DNA of 64,000 nt from JAZKFT01 sp965246935. Lineage in GTDB: Bacteria; Bacteroidota; Bacteroidia; Chitinophagales; Chitinophagaceae. The notes beneath the pieces are model-generated. The model did no database searches. It was given only the letters and a program-made list of their open reading frames with translations, and was not told the DNA's origin. This document shows, one piece after another, positions 51,720 to 61,829 of this stretch. Within the stretch, counting starts at the first letter, position 1. Every line of letters begins with the position of its first letter. The stretch covers positions 310,001-374,000 of the forward strand of contig CBDFGC010000038.1 in the NCBI GenBank assembly GCA_965246935.1, in the 5' to 3' direction. The position numbers and the translations under genes were made by a program.

Positions 51720-51910
51720 GTTGATTGTATTTGCCTCCGCACTTCACAATACCATACCAATCTTTAATAAGGGTATTATAAAGTGAAGATTTTATAGAAG
51801 AATAATCCTGCCTCAGTGAATAGAGGGCAACCGGGGATGTACAGATATAAAACAGTATACGCTGATACAAAAACATAATGGAATCTGCTTAGTACCGTTT
51901 GCCGGTTTGC
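51720..51910. other. intergenic region, no gene
   Basis: AT-rich, without a credible frame. It separates the OmpA start from the LacI-type stop and should carry the OmpA promoter. Confidence 0.4.
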
Positions 51911-52897
51911 TTACAACGATCCGCCTGCAACTAATACCGGTGCTACGGTTAACTGATGGCTGGTATGAGGGTCATCCATGGATTGCATCATTACCTCATA
52001 AGCTAAAGTGCCTAACTTATAGCCGCTTGTTTCGATATACGTTATTTCGGGGTAATACATTTTGGGGTAATACCCGTCGCTCATACTAATAATGCCGACA
52101 TCCTGCGGGTAAGCTATTTTTAACTGCTGTACCATTTTCATAACGCCAATCAGGATTTCATCGCTCATGCAAAAAATGGCGTCCGGCTTTTCGTCCGACA
52201 AAAAATAGCGTTGTGCAATGACCGCCGCATCCGCTGAACTGGATGCATTTGCATTTAGTAATTTGATGTCCGGTCTGTTTTTAAAAGATTCAATAAAAGC
52301 CTGGCGGCGTATTCTGGAAAGGGCAAAATTTTCACTGCCAAAAATGGAAAGAATATTTTTTTTGCCTTTTTGGATCAACGCATTAGCAACCTGTGTTGCA
52401 GCGGTTTGGTTATCAATGCAAACCTGGTTATACAACGCCTCATCCGGCACTTTATCAAAAAACACAACCGGTATAGACAGGTCATCGAGCTTTTTAAAAT
52501 TACTGAGATCGGTATTGCCTGGTGAAAGGCAGGCAAAACAACCTGATACCCGATTTTGCCGGTAAAGTTTTAAAATATTTTGTTCTATCCACGGATTATC
52601 GGCTGACTGCATAATAATAAGCGAGTAACCGCTGGGGCGGCACTTCTCCTCTACTGCCGACATAAACGAATCATAAAACGAATTAGATACAGAGGGAACC
52701 ATCAAGCCAAATACCATCGTATTTTGCCTGCGCAGGTTAATAGCATTAGCATTCGGTTCATAATCCAGAAGTGCTGCCAGCTCCACTACTTTTTGTTTGG
52801 TGGTACTTGAAATGTCGGGATGGTCTTTCAGGGCACGGGAAACAGTAGAAATGCTAAGGTTTAGTACCTCTGAAATTTTCTTAAGTGTAACATTCAT
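51911..52897 (-). CDS. LacI-family transcriptional regulator
   Basis: A 328-aa regulator from ATG 52897 (MNVTLKKISEVLNLSISTVSRALKDHPDIS); the longer frame runs across the operator and is not family-like. The helix-turn-helix is residues about 3-25 with hinge LLDYEPNANAINLRR. The periplasmic-binding-protein-like sensor domain spans about 60-325 (MVFGLMVPSVSNSFYDSFM, PVVFFDKVPDEALYNQVCIDN, GIISMSDGYYPKMYYPEITYI). It is divergent from the SusC gene with a shared operator, so it most likely controls that locus in response to a sugar ligand. Confidence 0.93.
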   Translation of the reverse strand: MNVTLKKISEVLNLSISTVSRALKDHPDISSTTKQKVVELAALLDYEPNANAINLRRQNTMVFGLMVPSVSNSFYDSFMSAVEEKCRPSGYSLIIMQSADNPWIEQNILKLYRQNRVSGCFACLSPGNTDLSNFKKLDDLSIPVVFFDKVPDEALYNQVCIDNQTAATQVANALIQKGKKNILSIFGSENFALSRIRRQAFIESFKNRPDIKLLNANASSSADAAVIAQRYFLSDEKPDAIFCMSDEILIGVMKMVQQLKIAYPQDVGIISMSDGYYPKMYYPEITYIETSGYKLGTLAYEVMMQSMDDPHTSHQLTVAPVLVAGGSL

Positions 52898-52936
52898 AAT
52901 GGCTAAACATCTAAAATTGTCCACTGCAAACTTTAC

Positions 52937-52950
52937 CGCAAACGTTTGCG
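52937..52950. promoter_or_regulatory. LacI-type operator between the regulator and susC
   Basis: Perfect 14-bp palindrome CGCAAACGTTTGCG with the CG centre typical of LacI/GalR operators. It lies 40 bp from the regulator start and 80 bp from the SusC start. TTTG inside it could double as a Bacteroidota -33 box, so bound repressor would block polymerase; that is inference. Confidence 0.85.
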
Positions 52951-53029
52951 TATTTTTATTAAAATTAACAGGATTTTTCCAATGCAATATCTGCTTACTT
53001 TTCCTAAGTCTTATAACAAAACTGTACTT

Positions 53030-56000
53030 ATGAAAATCAGATTGCTTGCAACCAGGCTTCTCAGCCTATGTGTCATTTTAATTTCTCCTTTGCTACTGCT
53101 GGCCCAGCAGAAAACCATTACCGGAAAAGTAACCAACGAAGTTACCGGTGCTGCATTAGCCGGCGTATCAATTACTGCGAAAGGAACCAGAAACGCTACG
53201 CAAACCGGCGCTGATGGAACATTTACATTATCAGTACCCCAATCGGTTACTACTCTAACGCTTAGTTCAGTAGGTTTTGGCAGCAAGGATGTAACGTTGG
53301 ATGGGTCGAATAGTTTGACGGCTACCCTTACGGAAACAGGCGGTGCGCTGAACGAAGTAGTAGTAATTGGGTATGGTACTGCTTCCCGCAAAACGGTAAC
53401 CGGTGCTATTGCTTCCCTAAAAGCAAAAGATTTCAACCAGGGCGTCATTGCTGCTCCCGATCAATTATTACAAAGCAAGGTTGCGGGTTTGGAAGTTACC
53501 AATACCAGTGGACAACCTGGCGCAGCTACCACTATACAAATTCGTGGCAACTCTTCTATTCGTTCGGGTAACAATCCTCTGTACGTGGTAGATGGGGTGC
53601 CATTGGATGGTGCATCAGCACGTCCCAACTTAGGTATTGCTTTAGGCGGTAGTAATCCAAATTCTAACCCGTTATTGTTTATCGACCCATATAGTATTGC
53701 TCAGATTGATGTATTAAAAGACGCTTCTTCTGCAGCTATCTATGGTTCAAGAGGTGCCAACGGTGTTATTGTGGTTACCACTAAAAAAGCAAGCACAGGC
53801 CCTATGCGGGTAGATGTAGGTGTGAGTATGGGTTTCAATGCCGGTTTTATGAAGCGGTTTGAAGTATTGAATGTCGACCAATTTAGAACTGCAATTAAAA
53901 AATACAGATTGGATACGCTGTCTACTTCTTTGGATGGCAAAGCAAATACAGATGCTTTAAAAGAGATTTCTCAGGCAGGATTTACGCAAAATTATTCCGT
54001 AGCTTTTGGAGGTGGTAACGAGGTGGGCCGTTTCAGGGCAGGATTCTTAGCCTCCCGTACGGAAGGGTTAATTAAAAAGTCATCTTTGGACAAATACCTG
54101 GCTACACTCGGCGGTAATTATAAATTCATTGATAACAAACTAACGCTTGATTTTAGCCTGATTGCGGGCAACTATGGAGAGCAATTAACCAGTGTATCTA
54201 ATAATGCAGGTTCTGAAGGTAATATCATCAGTTCTGCTTTAAGCTTTAACCCAACACTTCCCATACGGGATTCAAAAGGTTTGTATGTTTATCCGGGTAA
54301 TGGTTCCGGTAATCCCCTGGCTTATAACGATGCTTTTAACGACAGAAGCAGTGTTAATTCTATATTAGGTAGCATTTCTGCCAGCTATAAAATTGCCAAA
54401 AATCTGGAATATAAATTTTTATATGGTGTTAACCACAGCTCTGGTATCCGCAAGGCAAGCCTGGATGGCTGGATAAAAGGTGTTGCGGCTGTGTCGGGTG
54501 CCGGGGTAGCCGGTAAGGCTGATGCTGACCTGACTTCCATGGATTTTACACATACATTAAGTTATAAAACACCTATTACAAAAGATCTTAGCCTGGATGC
54601 AGTAGCTGGATATGAATATTTTAAATCTGACTTTTCAGGTGGTAGTAACTTTTACAAAGGGTTTGCTATCAATTTAACCGAAAATGCAAGAACCGGAATA
54701 TTGTATACAGATATTCTTCAAAATGCTAATACGGTTACTTCTTCCAGCTTCTCTAACCCAACTACAGAAATACAATCTTTTTTTGGCAGAGCTACCTTTA
54801 ACTATATGGATAACCTGATTGTAACCGGAAGCCTTCGGGCAGATGGTTCCAGTAAGTTTGGATCCAATAACAGGTATGGTATATTTCCTGCTGTAGGTGC
54901 CCGGTGGATAACGAGCAATGCTTCATTCATGAAGGATCAGAAGTTGTTTTCTAATCTGGCAATTCGTGGGTCATTTGGTATTACCGGTAACCAGGAGTTT
55001 CCGGCAGGTGCAGGGCAGGAACAATTTGCTTACAGTACTTTTAGCACCTATGGTCAATCAACAAATGGTAATCCTGATCTTAAATGGGAAAGCACCCGGT
55101 CGTTCAATATAGGTGCAGATTTTTCTTTTTTACGTGGTAAGCTGTTCAGTTCTATCGATTATTACTATAAAAATACAAAAGATTTACTTTTTCAAGGGAT
55201 AGCCATTGCTCCTGCCTCCAGTGCCGCACAGTTTAGAAACCTGCCAAGCGGTAACCTGATTAATTCCGGTTTCGAAGCAGTAGTTGGTTATACGTTTGCC
55301 GATCGCAAAAACTTTGGCCTGGAAGCGAGTATGAATGTATCGTATAATAAAAACGAATTAAAGAACTTCAAGGATAAACTTACCGGCCTGGACATTCTTA
55401 TTCAAACGGCTACCATTAGCGGTCAGGGTGTTTCCGGAACGCTGGCACAGGTAATCACGAACAACCAGCCGCTTAATGTGTATTACTTAAAGAATTTCGA
55501 AGGGTTTGATGCAAATGGCAATCAGCAGATTGGGGTTAAAGACCCACTTCCACATTTTGCCGGCGATCCAAATCCTAAATGGCTGGGTGGTTTAAGCACT
55601 TCATTGCGTTATAATAAATTTAACCTGAATCTTAATTTTGGTGGTTCATTTGATTTTCTGATTTATAATAATAGCGCAACTGCTATTACAAATATTGCAG
55701 GGATAGCAAATGGTAGAAATATTGATTTAGCGGCTTACAATTCTCCTGAAAGGCTATCCAGCGGCGTAGGGGCCTCCACCCGTTTCCTGGAAAAAGGTGA
55801 CTACGTAAAGTTGAGAAATGCAACAATCCGTTACACATTGGGCAACAGAGGAAAATATCTCAAAAATGTAAGCGCTTATGTAAGCGGTACCAACCTTTTT
55901 GTTATTACAAAATTCACCGGTTTTGATCCTGAAGTAAACATTGATAAAACCAGTAATAATTATCCTTCCCGTTCAATTGAATACGTACCTTACCCAACAC

Positions 56001-56038
56001 CCCGTGTTGTTACTTTTGGCCTGAATTTCTCTTTATAA
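53030..56038 (+). CDS. SusC/RagA-family TonB-linked outer-membrane protein
   Basis: Outer-membrane importer of 1,002 aa from ATG 53030 (MKIRLLATRLLSLCVILISP). A signal peptide ends near LLAQQ. The CarboxypepD-like domain (TITGKVTNEVTGAALAGVSI) is followed by the SusC signature VVIGYGTASRKTVTGAIASL and the plug (SKVAGLEVTNTSGQPGAATT; IRGNSSIRSGNNPLYVVDGV; SSAAIYGSRGANGVIVVTT). The barrel runs to the C-terminus. It pairs with SusD 22 bp downstream. Control by the divergent LacI regulator is likely. Confidence 0.97.
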   Translation: MKIRLLATRLLSLCVILISPLLLLAQQKTITGKVTNEVTGAALAGVSITAKGTRNATQTGADGTFTLSVPQSVTTLTLSSVGFGSKDVTLDGSNSLTATLTETGGALNEVVVIGYGTASRKTVTGAIASLKAKDFNQGVIAAPDQLLQSKVAGLEVTNTSGQPGAATTIQIRGNSSIRSGNNPLYVVDGVPLDGASARPNLGIALGGSNPNSNPLLFIDPYSIAQIDVLKDASSAAIYGSRGANGVIVVTTKKASTGPMRVDVGVSMGFNAGFMKRFEVLNVDQFRTAIKKYRLDTLSTSLDGKANTDALKEISQAGFTQNYSVAFGGGNEVGRFRAGFLASRTEGLIKKSSLDKYLATLGGNYKFIDNKLTLDFSLIAGNYGEQLTSVSNNAGSEGNIISSALSFNPTLPIRDSKGLYVYPGNGSGNPLAYNDAFNDRSSVNSILGSISASYKIAKNLEYKFLYGVNHSSGIRKASLDGWIKGVAAVSGAGVAGKADADLTSMDFTHTLSYKTPITKDLSLDAVAGYEYFKSDFSGGSNFYKGFAINLTENARTGILYTDILQNANTVTSSSFSNPTTEIQSFFGRATFNYMDNLIVTGSLRADGSSKFGSNNRYGIFPAVGARWITSNASFMKDQKLFSNLAIRGSFGITGNQEFPAGAGQEQFAYSTFSTYGQSTNGNPDLKWESTRSFNIGADFSFLRGKLFSSIDYYYKNTKDLLFQGIAIAPASSAAQFRNLPSGNLINSGFEAVVGYTFADRKNFGLEASMNVSYNKNELKNFKDKLTGLDILIQTATISGQGVSGTLAQVITNNQPLNVYYLKNFEGFDANGNQQIGVKDPLPHFAGDPNPKWLGGLSTSLRYNKFNLNLNFGGSFDFLIYNNSATAITNIAGIANGRNIDLAAYNSPERLSSGVGASTRFLEKGDYVKLRNATIRYTLGNRGKYLKNVSAYVSGTNLFVITKFTGFDPEVNIDKTSNNYPSRSIEYVPYPTPRVVTFGLNFSL

Positions 56039-56060
56039 TAAATTATTAAAAACGCGTCAT

Positions 56061-57692
56061 ATGAAAAATATAAAAGTTTCATTTAACTACCTGCTGGTAA
56101 TAGGCTTGGTAGCTATTGCATCGGGATGTACAAAACTGAAGGAAAATTTAAATGGCACACTTACCAGGGCCGAGGTTACTGCAACACTGGGTAGTGCCGG
56201 CACGGGATTGCTGCTAAATGCTGCCTATGCCGATTTGGGTGGCCCGTTAACCGGGCAAGACCTCTTATTTTCACTTGAGGAAAATACCTCTGATGAAGCC
56301 CTGGTACCAACCCGTGGTGGCGACTGGGATGACAATGGTGTTTGGCGGGTACTACACGCACATACGTGGAATGCCGACCATGCCTATATTCTGAATGTTT
56401 TTAATGCTTTGAATAAAGCGAGTTATGATGCTACCAATGTGTTATCATTTAACCCTTCCGCAGCACAGGCGGCTGAAGCAAAATTCATCAGGGCATTGGT
56501 ATTGTATTATCAGCTGGACTTATACGGCCAGTATCCCATACGGGAGCCTGGCGAGGATGTAAGAAACCCGCCATTGGTGCGTTCCGGTGCAGATGCGATT
56601 AATTTCATCATTGCTGAATTAAATGCGGCGCTTCCTAATTTACCAGCAACAAACCCACCTACCCGTGCCACTCCGGATGCCTGCCGCACCTTGCTGATGA
56701 AATGTTACCTGCAAAAGGGAGCATTTATTAACCGTGCTGCACCCACATTTGATGCAGCTGATATGAATCAGGTGATTACTTTGGGCAATGCCATAATTAA
56801 TAGTAATAAGTATAGCTACTCAACCAATTACTTTGATAACTTTAATCCGAATAACTCAGCTAATCTTCGGGAAGCAATATTTACCTATCCAAACGAAAGT
56901 GGTACTGCTGCCAACAATTCAGGAATTGCAGCCCGCTGGAATATGACGCTGCATTACAACCAATATACGCCTGCTAATCCTAATGCCGGATGGAATGGAT
57001 TTACAACCATTAGCGATTTCTACAATGCGTTTAATACAGGCGCAGGCACCACTGCTTTTGGCCCGGCTGATACATTATTGGATCCACGTATTGGTGGCCG
57101 TTATTACCAGGGTACTACCAATATTTCCGGCTTACGGCCCGGTTTTCTGGTAGGCCAGCAGTTCAATGAAGCAGGTGTAGCAATAAAAGACAGAAAAGGT
57201 GCCCCGCTTGCATTTACTCCGGCTATTGCTACAGATATGAAAGAAACAGGCAGCAACCTGGAAGTTACTGGTATTCGGGTAGTAAAGTATCCACCTGATT
57301 ATGCCAACTACGGCGGCCCTGCCGGCAATGATCTGATGATTTTCCGCTATCCGGATGTGGTGCTGATGGTGGCAGAAGCAAAAGCGAGAAACGGTGATAA
57401 TGCAGGTGCTTTAACAATGGTAAATGCATTACGGGCTTCCCGTGGTGCGCCGGCTCTTAGTACGATGACCTTGGTGAACCCAAATAATGTAGAAGATCCA
57501 AAAACATTATTAGCCGAAAGAGGCCGTGAATTATATTGGGAAGTTGTTAGGAGAACCGACCTCATCCGCTTTGGTGTGTTCTTAAAACCCTGGCAGTATA
57601 AGACGGTTAATGATGCCAAAAACCTGGTGTTCCCTGTGCCTAATCAGGCGCTGTCGGTTAATCCAAATCTAAAGCAGAATGCAGGATACTAA
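56061..57692 (+). CDS. SusD/RagB-family nutrient-binding lipoprotein
   Basis: A 543-aa surface lipoprotein (leader ends in AIASGC) that forms the lid of the SusC channel. TPR-like helices: FNPSAAQAAEAKFIRALVLYY and LDLYGQYPIREPGE. C-terminal RagB/SusD part: LMIFRYPDVVLMVAEAKAR and GRELYWEVVRRTDLIRFGVF. The ligand is unknown; no glycoside hydrolase lies next to it, unlike classical polysaccharide loci. Confidence 0.97.
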   Translation: MKNIKVSFNYLLVIGLVAIASGCTKLKENLNGTLTRAEVTATLGSAGTGLLLNAAYADLGGPLTGQDLLFSLEENTSDEALVPTRGGDWDDNGVWRVLHAHTWNADHAYILNVFNALNKASYDATNVLSFNPSAAQAAEAKFIRALVLYYQLDLYGQYPIREPGEDVRNPPLVRSGADAINFIIAELNAALPNLPATNPPTRATPDACRTLLMKCYLQKGAFINRAAPTFDAADMNQVITLGNAIINSNKYSYSTNYFDNFNPNNSANLREAIFTYPNESGTAANNSGIAARWNMTLHYNQYTPANPNAGWNGFTTISDFYNAFNTGAGTTAFGPADTLLDPRIGGRYYQGTTNISGLRPGFLVGQQFNEAGVAIKDRKGAPLAFTPAIATDMKETGSNLEVTGIRVVKYPPDYANYGGPAGNDLMIFRYPDVVLMVAEAKARNGDNAGALTMVNALRASRGAPALSTMTLVNPNNVEDPKTLLAERGRELYWEVVRRTDLIRFGVFLKPWQYKTVNDAKNLVFPVPNQALSVNPNLKQNAGY

Positions 57693-57721
57693 TTAATTTC
57701 ATCATTTTCAGATACAACCCG

Positions 57722-57750
57722 AAAGGTCATTTTTAACAAAAATGACCTTT
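57722..57750 (+). terminator. hairpin between SusD and the first CRTAC1 gene
   Basis: AAAGGTCATTTTT-loop-AAAATGACCTTT followed by CTTTCATTT. It could end most susCD transcripts and lower expression of the downstream gene, a common way to set stoichiometry. Confidence 0.75.
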
Positions 57751-57788
57751 CTTTCATTTAATAAAAAGAGTAAGTTGCAGTAGTGATC

Positions 57789-60700
57789 ATGAACTCAGGA
57801 TTTGTAAAAACAGTTGTTTGTCTTATTGCCTGCTTTCTACTGCTTTCGTGCAGGCAGCAGCAGAAACCAGGTACCCCGCTTTTTGAACTGATGGAGCACA
57901 CCGGGATTCAGTTTCAGAATACGGTTGAAGACGGAAGCCTGGAAAATAGTTTTCTGTTTCGTAATTTTTATAACGGTGGTGGTGTAGGTATCGGTGATAT
58001 TAACAATGATGGCTTACCTGATATTTTTTTTACATCTAATGCCGGTGCCAATAAACTATACCTGAATAAAGGAAACTGGCAATTCGAGGACATTAGTAAA
58101 AAAGCAGGAATTACTGCTGATGATAAGTGGAATACGGGTGTTGCTTTTGCTGATGTAAATGCCGACGGCTGGTTAGATATATATGTCTGCTCCAGCGGCC
58201 ACATGGGTACCGGCAACCGGAAAAACAAACTCTACATCAACGATCATAATTTACACTTTACGGAAGCGGCAGATGCTTACGGGCTGGGCATTTCGGCCTA
58301 TACCACGCAGGTGTCTTTTTTTGATTATGATATGGATGGTGACCTGGATTGTTTCATGATCAATAACAGCCCGATTCCTGTAAACCAGCTTAATTTCAGT
58401 AACCGGCGGGATTTGCCCGAAAAGGAATGGCCGGTAGGAGCGTTTTTAAAAGGTGGTGGCGATCACCTGTACCGCAATGATAACGGGCATTTTACCGAAG
58501 TAACCAAACAGGCAGGCATTCATGGCAGCCTTATCTCTTTTGGGCTTGGCGTATCCGTAGGCGACATTAACGGCGACAATTACCCGGACGTGTTTGTTTC
58601 CAACGATTCCTACGAACGGGATTACCTGTACATCAATCAGAAGAACGGTACTTTTAAAGACATGACGGAAGATTGCATGCAGCACCTCAGCTTTTCTTCC
58701 ATGGGGGCGGATATTGCCGATATCAATAATGACGGCTATCCTGATTTGTTTACAACCGATATGTTGCCACTCAACGACCTGCGGCTAAAAACAACCGGCG
58801 CATTTGATAATATTGATTTGTTTAATGCGAAATTGAAAGCCGGGTTCTATTACCAGTATACCCAAAACTGCCTGCAACTGAACGATAAGAATGGCATGTT
58901 TAAGGAAATAGCCAATTACAGTGGTGTGGTTGCTACCGACTGGAGTTGGGGCGCCCTGATGATGGATATGGACAACGATGGCTGGAACGACATCCTGGTA
59001 TGCAATGGCGTAAACCGGGACGTAACCAACCTTGACTTTATGAATTTTTTTGCCGATGAAGTGTATCACAAGATGGTGCTGAGCGGCAAAAAACAGGAGA
59101 TTGATCAATTGCTGAAACAGATACCCCGGAACCCGGTCCCGAATAAGATTTACCGGAACAACCATAACCTGAAATTTACGGACATGGGCGAAAGCTGGGG
59201 TATGGCCCAACCTTCCTGGAGTAATGGCGCAGCTTATGGCGATCTGGATAATGATGGTGACCTGGATATTGTAATTAGCAATGAAAACGGACCGGCATTC
59301 GTTTACAAAAACAACTCCCGGCAAATCAATCACAATAATTATGTGAGCCTTTCATTAAAAGGAAAAGGAAAAAATCCATTTGCCGTAGGTAGTAAAATAG
59401 CCGTGTATGCAGGCGGGGAAATATTCACCAAGGAACTGATCCCTGTCAGAGGTTTCCAATCATCGGTAGATTATAAACTAATTATTGGCCTGGGTAAAAC
59501 ACCAGGAATCGATTCCATGATTGTAACCTGGCCCGACCGTTCTGTTTCAAAATATCAACGGCCAAAAATAAATACCACGCTTTCGCTGCAATGGCCCGAT
59601 GGCAAACCGGTTAATCAGCCAACTGCTATATCCGGCGCCAACACATTTTTCACCAAAGTCAGCAGCAACTTCGATAAACACGAAGAAAACAATGCTGTTG
59701 ATTTTTATGCAGAAAGAAATGTGCCCCGCCTGCTTTCCAGGGAAGGGCCGAAAGCAGCCGTAGCCGACGTAAACGGGGATGGCCTGGACGATGTGTATAT
59801 TGGTGGAACGCCAGCCCATGCAGGGCAGTTATATGTACAAATAGCCGGTGGAAAATTTCAGAAAAAGGAACAACCTGCCTTTGCCCCTTTTACCGCTTTT
59901 GAAGATGTAGCCGTACTGTTTTTTGATGATGACGGAGATGGGGATGCCGACCTGCTGGTGTGCCCTGGTGGCAATACTACTATGCCTAACAGCCGGGAAT
60001 TACAATTGAGGTTATTTAAGAATGATGGCAAGGGCAATTTTACGTTGGACGATAAAGCATTTCCCAACGTAGGTATGAATGTGTCGGTAGCTGCGGCTTA
60101 TGATTTTAACGGCGACGGCTTTACAGATGTGTTTATCGGCGGACGGAGCTTTCCGGGTGTTTATGGCATTACACCGTTTAGTTATTTATTTCAGAACAAT
60201 GGCCATGGCTACTTTACGGATGTTACCAAAACGGTGGCGCCTGATATTGCCAACATTGGAATGGTTTGCAGTGCTGTATGGGTGGATGTAACCGGCGATG
60301 CAAAAAAGGAATTAGTGATAGCAGGCGAATGGATGGCCCCCCGAATCTTTGCATACGCCGGAAATAAGTTCACGGAAGTTCCATCTAATTTAAATAACCT
60401 GTATGGCTGGTGGCAAACCGTAACAGCGGCCGACCTGAACGGCGATGGCAAACCCGATTTGGTATTAGGAAATATGGGTGAAAATTTTTATGCAAACCCG
60501 GATAGTACCAGGCCGGTAACGTTGTGGGTAAAAGACTTCGACCAGAATGGCGACCCCGATAAAATAATGACCTATACCATTGATGGGAAAAACATGCCTA
60601 TGTTTTTGAAAAAAGACATGGAAGAACAAATGCCTGCTATTAAAAAAGGGAATCTGAAAAATGAAGTGTATGCAGGCAAATCCATTGAGGAATTATTTCC

Positions 60701-61133
60701 GGGTGATGCACTGAAAGATGCAGTCGTAAAAAAAGTAAATTATACAAGTTCCTGCGTGGCTTTCAATAAAGGCAACGGCCAGTTTACGGTGCAAAACCTG
60801 CCGCCGATGGCACAGCTTTCCTGCATCAATGTGGTAAGCTGCACCGATGTAAATGGGGATGGCATTACAGACCTGGTAACAGGCGGAAACCAGTTTGGCT
60901 TTTTACCACAGTTTGAGCGGCTGGATGCCAGCCTGGGTGATGTATTAATTAACAATGGCAAAGGCCGGTTTGTATGGCAGGATGCAGCAGCAACCGGCCT
61001 GAAGTTACGTGGTGAAATGCGGGATATTGTTACAATAAAAGGGAAGGGCAAAAATTACTTTTTGTTTTTACAAAATGCGGATGTGCCGGTATTGTATGAG
61101 TTGACGGAGAAAGCTAAGAGTGGCGAACGCTGA
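57789..61133 (+). CDS. large FG-GAP/VCBS lipoprotein with ASPIC-UnbV domain (CRTAC1-like), copy 1
   Basis: A 1,114-aa surface lipoprotein from ATG 57789 (MNSGFVKTVVCLIACFLLLSC); an ATG two codons earlier is possible. It holds many FG-GAP repeats with calcium-binding loops (GDINNDGLPDIFFTSN, DYDMDGDLDCFM, GDLDNDGDLDIVISNENG, VNGDGLDDVYIGG), forming beta-propellers, and an ASPIC/UnbV module at about residues 510-600 (KNPFAVGSKIAVYAGGE, IPVRGFQSSVDYKLIIGLG). In Bacteroidota such proteins often follow SusCD and may bind or sense the imported ligand. A paralogue lies at 62045. Confidence 0.95.
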   Translation: MNSGFVKTVVCLIACFLLLSCRQQQKPGTPLFELMEHTGIQFQNTVEDGSLENSFLFRNFYNGGGVGIGDINNDGLPDIFFTSNAGANKLYLNKGNWQFEDISKKAGITADDKWNTGVAFADVNADGWLDIYVCSSGHMGTGNRKNKLYINDHNLHFTEAADAYGLGISAYTTQVSFFDYDMDGDLDCFMINNSPIPVNQLNFSNRRDLPEKEWPVGAFLKGGGDHLYRNDNGHFTEVTKQAGIHGSLISFGLGVSVGDINGDNYPDVFVSNDSYERDYLYINQKNGTFKDMTEDCMQHLSFSSMGADIADINNDGYPDLFTTDMLPLNDLRLKTTGAFDNIDLFNAKLKAGFYYQYTQNCLQLNDKNGMFKEIANYSGVVATDWSWGALMMDMDNDGWNDILVCNGVNRDVTNLDFMNFFADEVYHKMVLSGKKQEIDQLLKQIPRNPVPNKIYRNNHNLKFTDMGESWGMAQPSWSNGAAYGDLDNDGDLDIVISNENGPAFVYKNNSRQINHNNYVSLSLKGKGKNPFAVGSKIAVYAGGEIFTKELIPVRGFQSSVDYKLIIGLGKTPGIDSMIVTWPDRSVSKYQRPKINTTLSLQWPDGKPVNQPTAISGANTFFTKVSSNFDKHEENNAVDFYAERNVPRLLSREGPKAAVADVNGDGLDDVYIGGTPAHAGQLYVQIAGGKFQKKEQPAFAPFTAFEDVAVLFFDDDGDGDADLLVCPGGNTTMPNSRELQLRLFKNDGKGNFTLDDKAFPNVGMNVSVAAAYDFNGDGFTDVFIGGRSFPGVYGITPFSYLFQNNGHGYFTDVTKTVAPDIANIGMVCSAVWVDVTGDAKKELVIAGEWMAPRIFAYAGNKFTEVPSNLNNLYGWWQTVTAADLNGDGKPDLVLGNMGENFYANPDSTRPVTLWVKDFDQNGDPDKIMTYTIDGKNMPMFLKKDMEEQMPAIKKGNLKNEVYAGKSIEELFPGDALKDAVVKKVNYTSSCVAFNKGNGQFTVQNLPPMAQLSCINVVSCTDVNGDGITDLVTGGNQFGFLPQFERLDASLGDVLINNGKGRFVWQDAAATGLKLRGEMRDIVTIKGKGKNYFLFLQNADVPVLYELTEKAKSGER

Positions 61134-61172
61134 TATAGGGATTTAGTATATTTACAAAACAAAAAGCAGGTT

Positions 61173-61406
61173 ATGGAAAAGGAAATAGAAATTTTAGAGA
61201 AAAAAGATGATGTGGGAGAAGTTAAAAGCCAGGTTCCGGATTGGCTTTTAGCTGGTTTTAAGACAGAGGAGGAGTATAATGAATTGTTACAAAAAATTAA
61301 CAACGACCTAAAGAAGAGGGAATTGCATCCTTGGGTAAAAGAATTTGGGGGTATGATAAATACGGGAAGGGAGGAAACTATGGAAACAATTTTTGAAGAT
61401 TTGTAA
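61173..61406 (+). CDS. antitoxin of a PIN-domain toxin-antitoxin pair
   Basis: A 77-aa acidic protein (MEKEIEILEKKDDVGEVKSQ) whose stop is immediately followed by the toxin start. No DNA-binding motif is recognised with certainty. Size, charge and coupling to a PIN gene fit an antitoxin. It sits between the two CRTAC1 genes, outside the LacI-SusCD order, so it is likely a later insertion. Confidence 0.75.
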   Translation: MEKEIEILEKKDDVGEVKSQVPDWLLAGFKTEEEYNELLQKINNDLKKRELHPWVKEFGGMINTGREETMETIFEDL

Positions 61407-61829
61407 ATGGCAAAAAGAATATTTATTGATGCAAACATCATGATAGATCTGATAAGTGCAGAAAATAAGTCACATGCCAATACTACCTGGATGTTTGACG
61501 AATTGCTAAGTCTCAAAGAAGTACTCCTTTGCTCACCGGTAACCTTTGCAATTACTTACTATTTTCTAAGTAAAAAGGTAAAGAACAATACAATATTGAA
61601 TAACAAAGCAAAGCGTTTGTTTGCTCCTTTCACTTTTAGTAAAGAGGATTCTTCAATAATGCAAAGTGTTATGCAATCTTCTTTTACTGATTTGGAAGAT
61701 GCGCTGCAGTACTATTCTGCGTTAGATGCTAAAGCTGAAGTCATTATTACAAAAAACTATTTCGATTTCTACGAATCCTCTATCCCGGTGTACCATCCGC
61801 TACAATACATTAATCAATTTCTCATATAA
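61407..61829 (+). CDS. PIN-domain toxin (VapC-like ribonuclease)
   Basis: A 140-aa PIN-domain protein. IFIDANIMIDLI carries the first Asp of the metal site, DLEDALQYYSALDAKAEVIIT the acidic middle pair, and KNYFDFYESS the last. Such enzymes cleave tRNA or mRNA and are held off by the upstream antitoxin. ATG directly abuts the antitoxin stop. Base composition is AT-richer than the flanking CRTAC1 genes. Confidence 0.88.
   Translation: MAKRIFIDANIMIDLISAENKSHANTTWMFDELLSLKEVLLCSPVTFAITYYFLSKKVKNNTILNNKAKRLFAPFTFSKEDSSIMQSVMQSSFTDLEDALQYYSALDAKAEVIITKNYFDFYESSIPVYHPLQYINQFLI

Noticed and set aside
58785..59333. Minus-strand frames of about 180 codons within the CRTAC1 genes (also 62726-63310)
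   Set aside because: They mirror the repeated GD-x-N-x-DG coding pattern of the sense genes (both read as Ile/Val-rich), so they are shadows.
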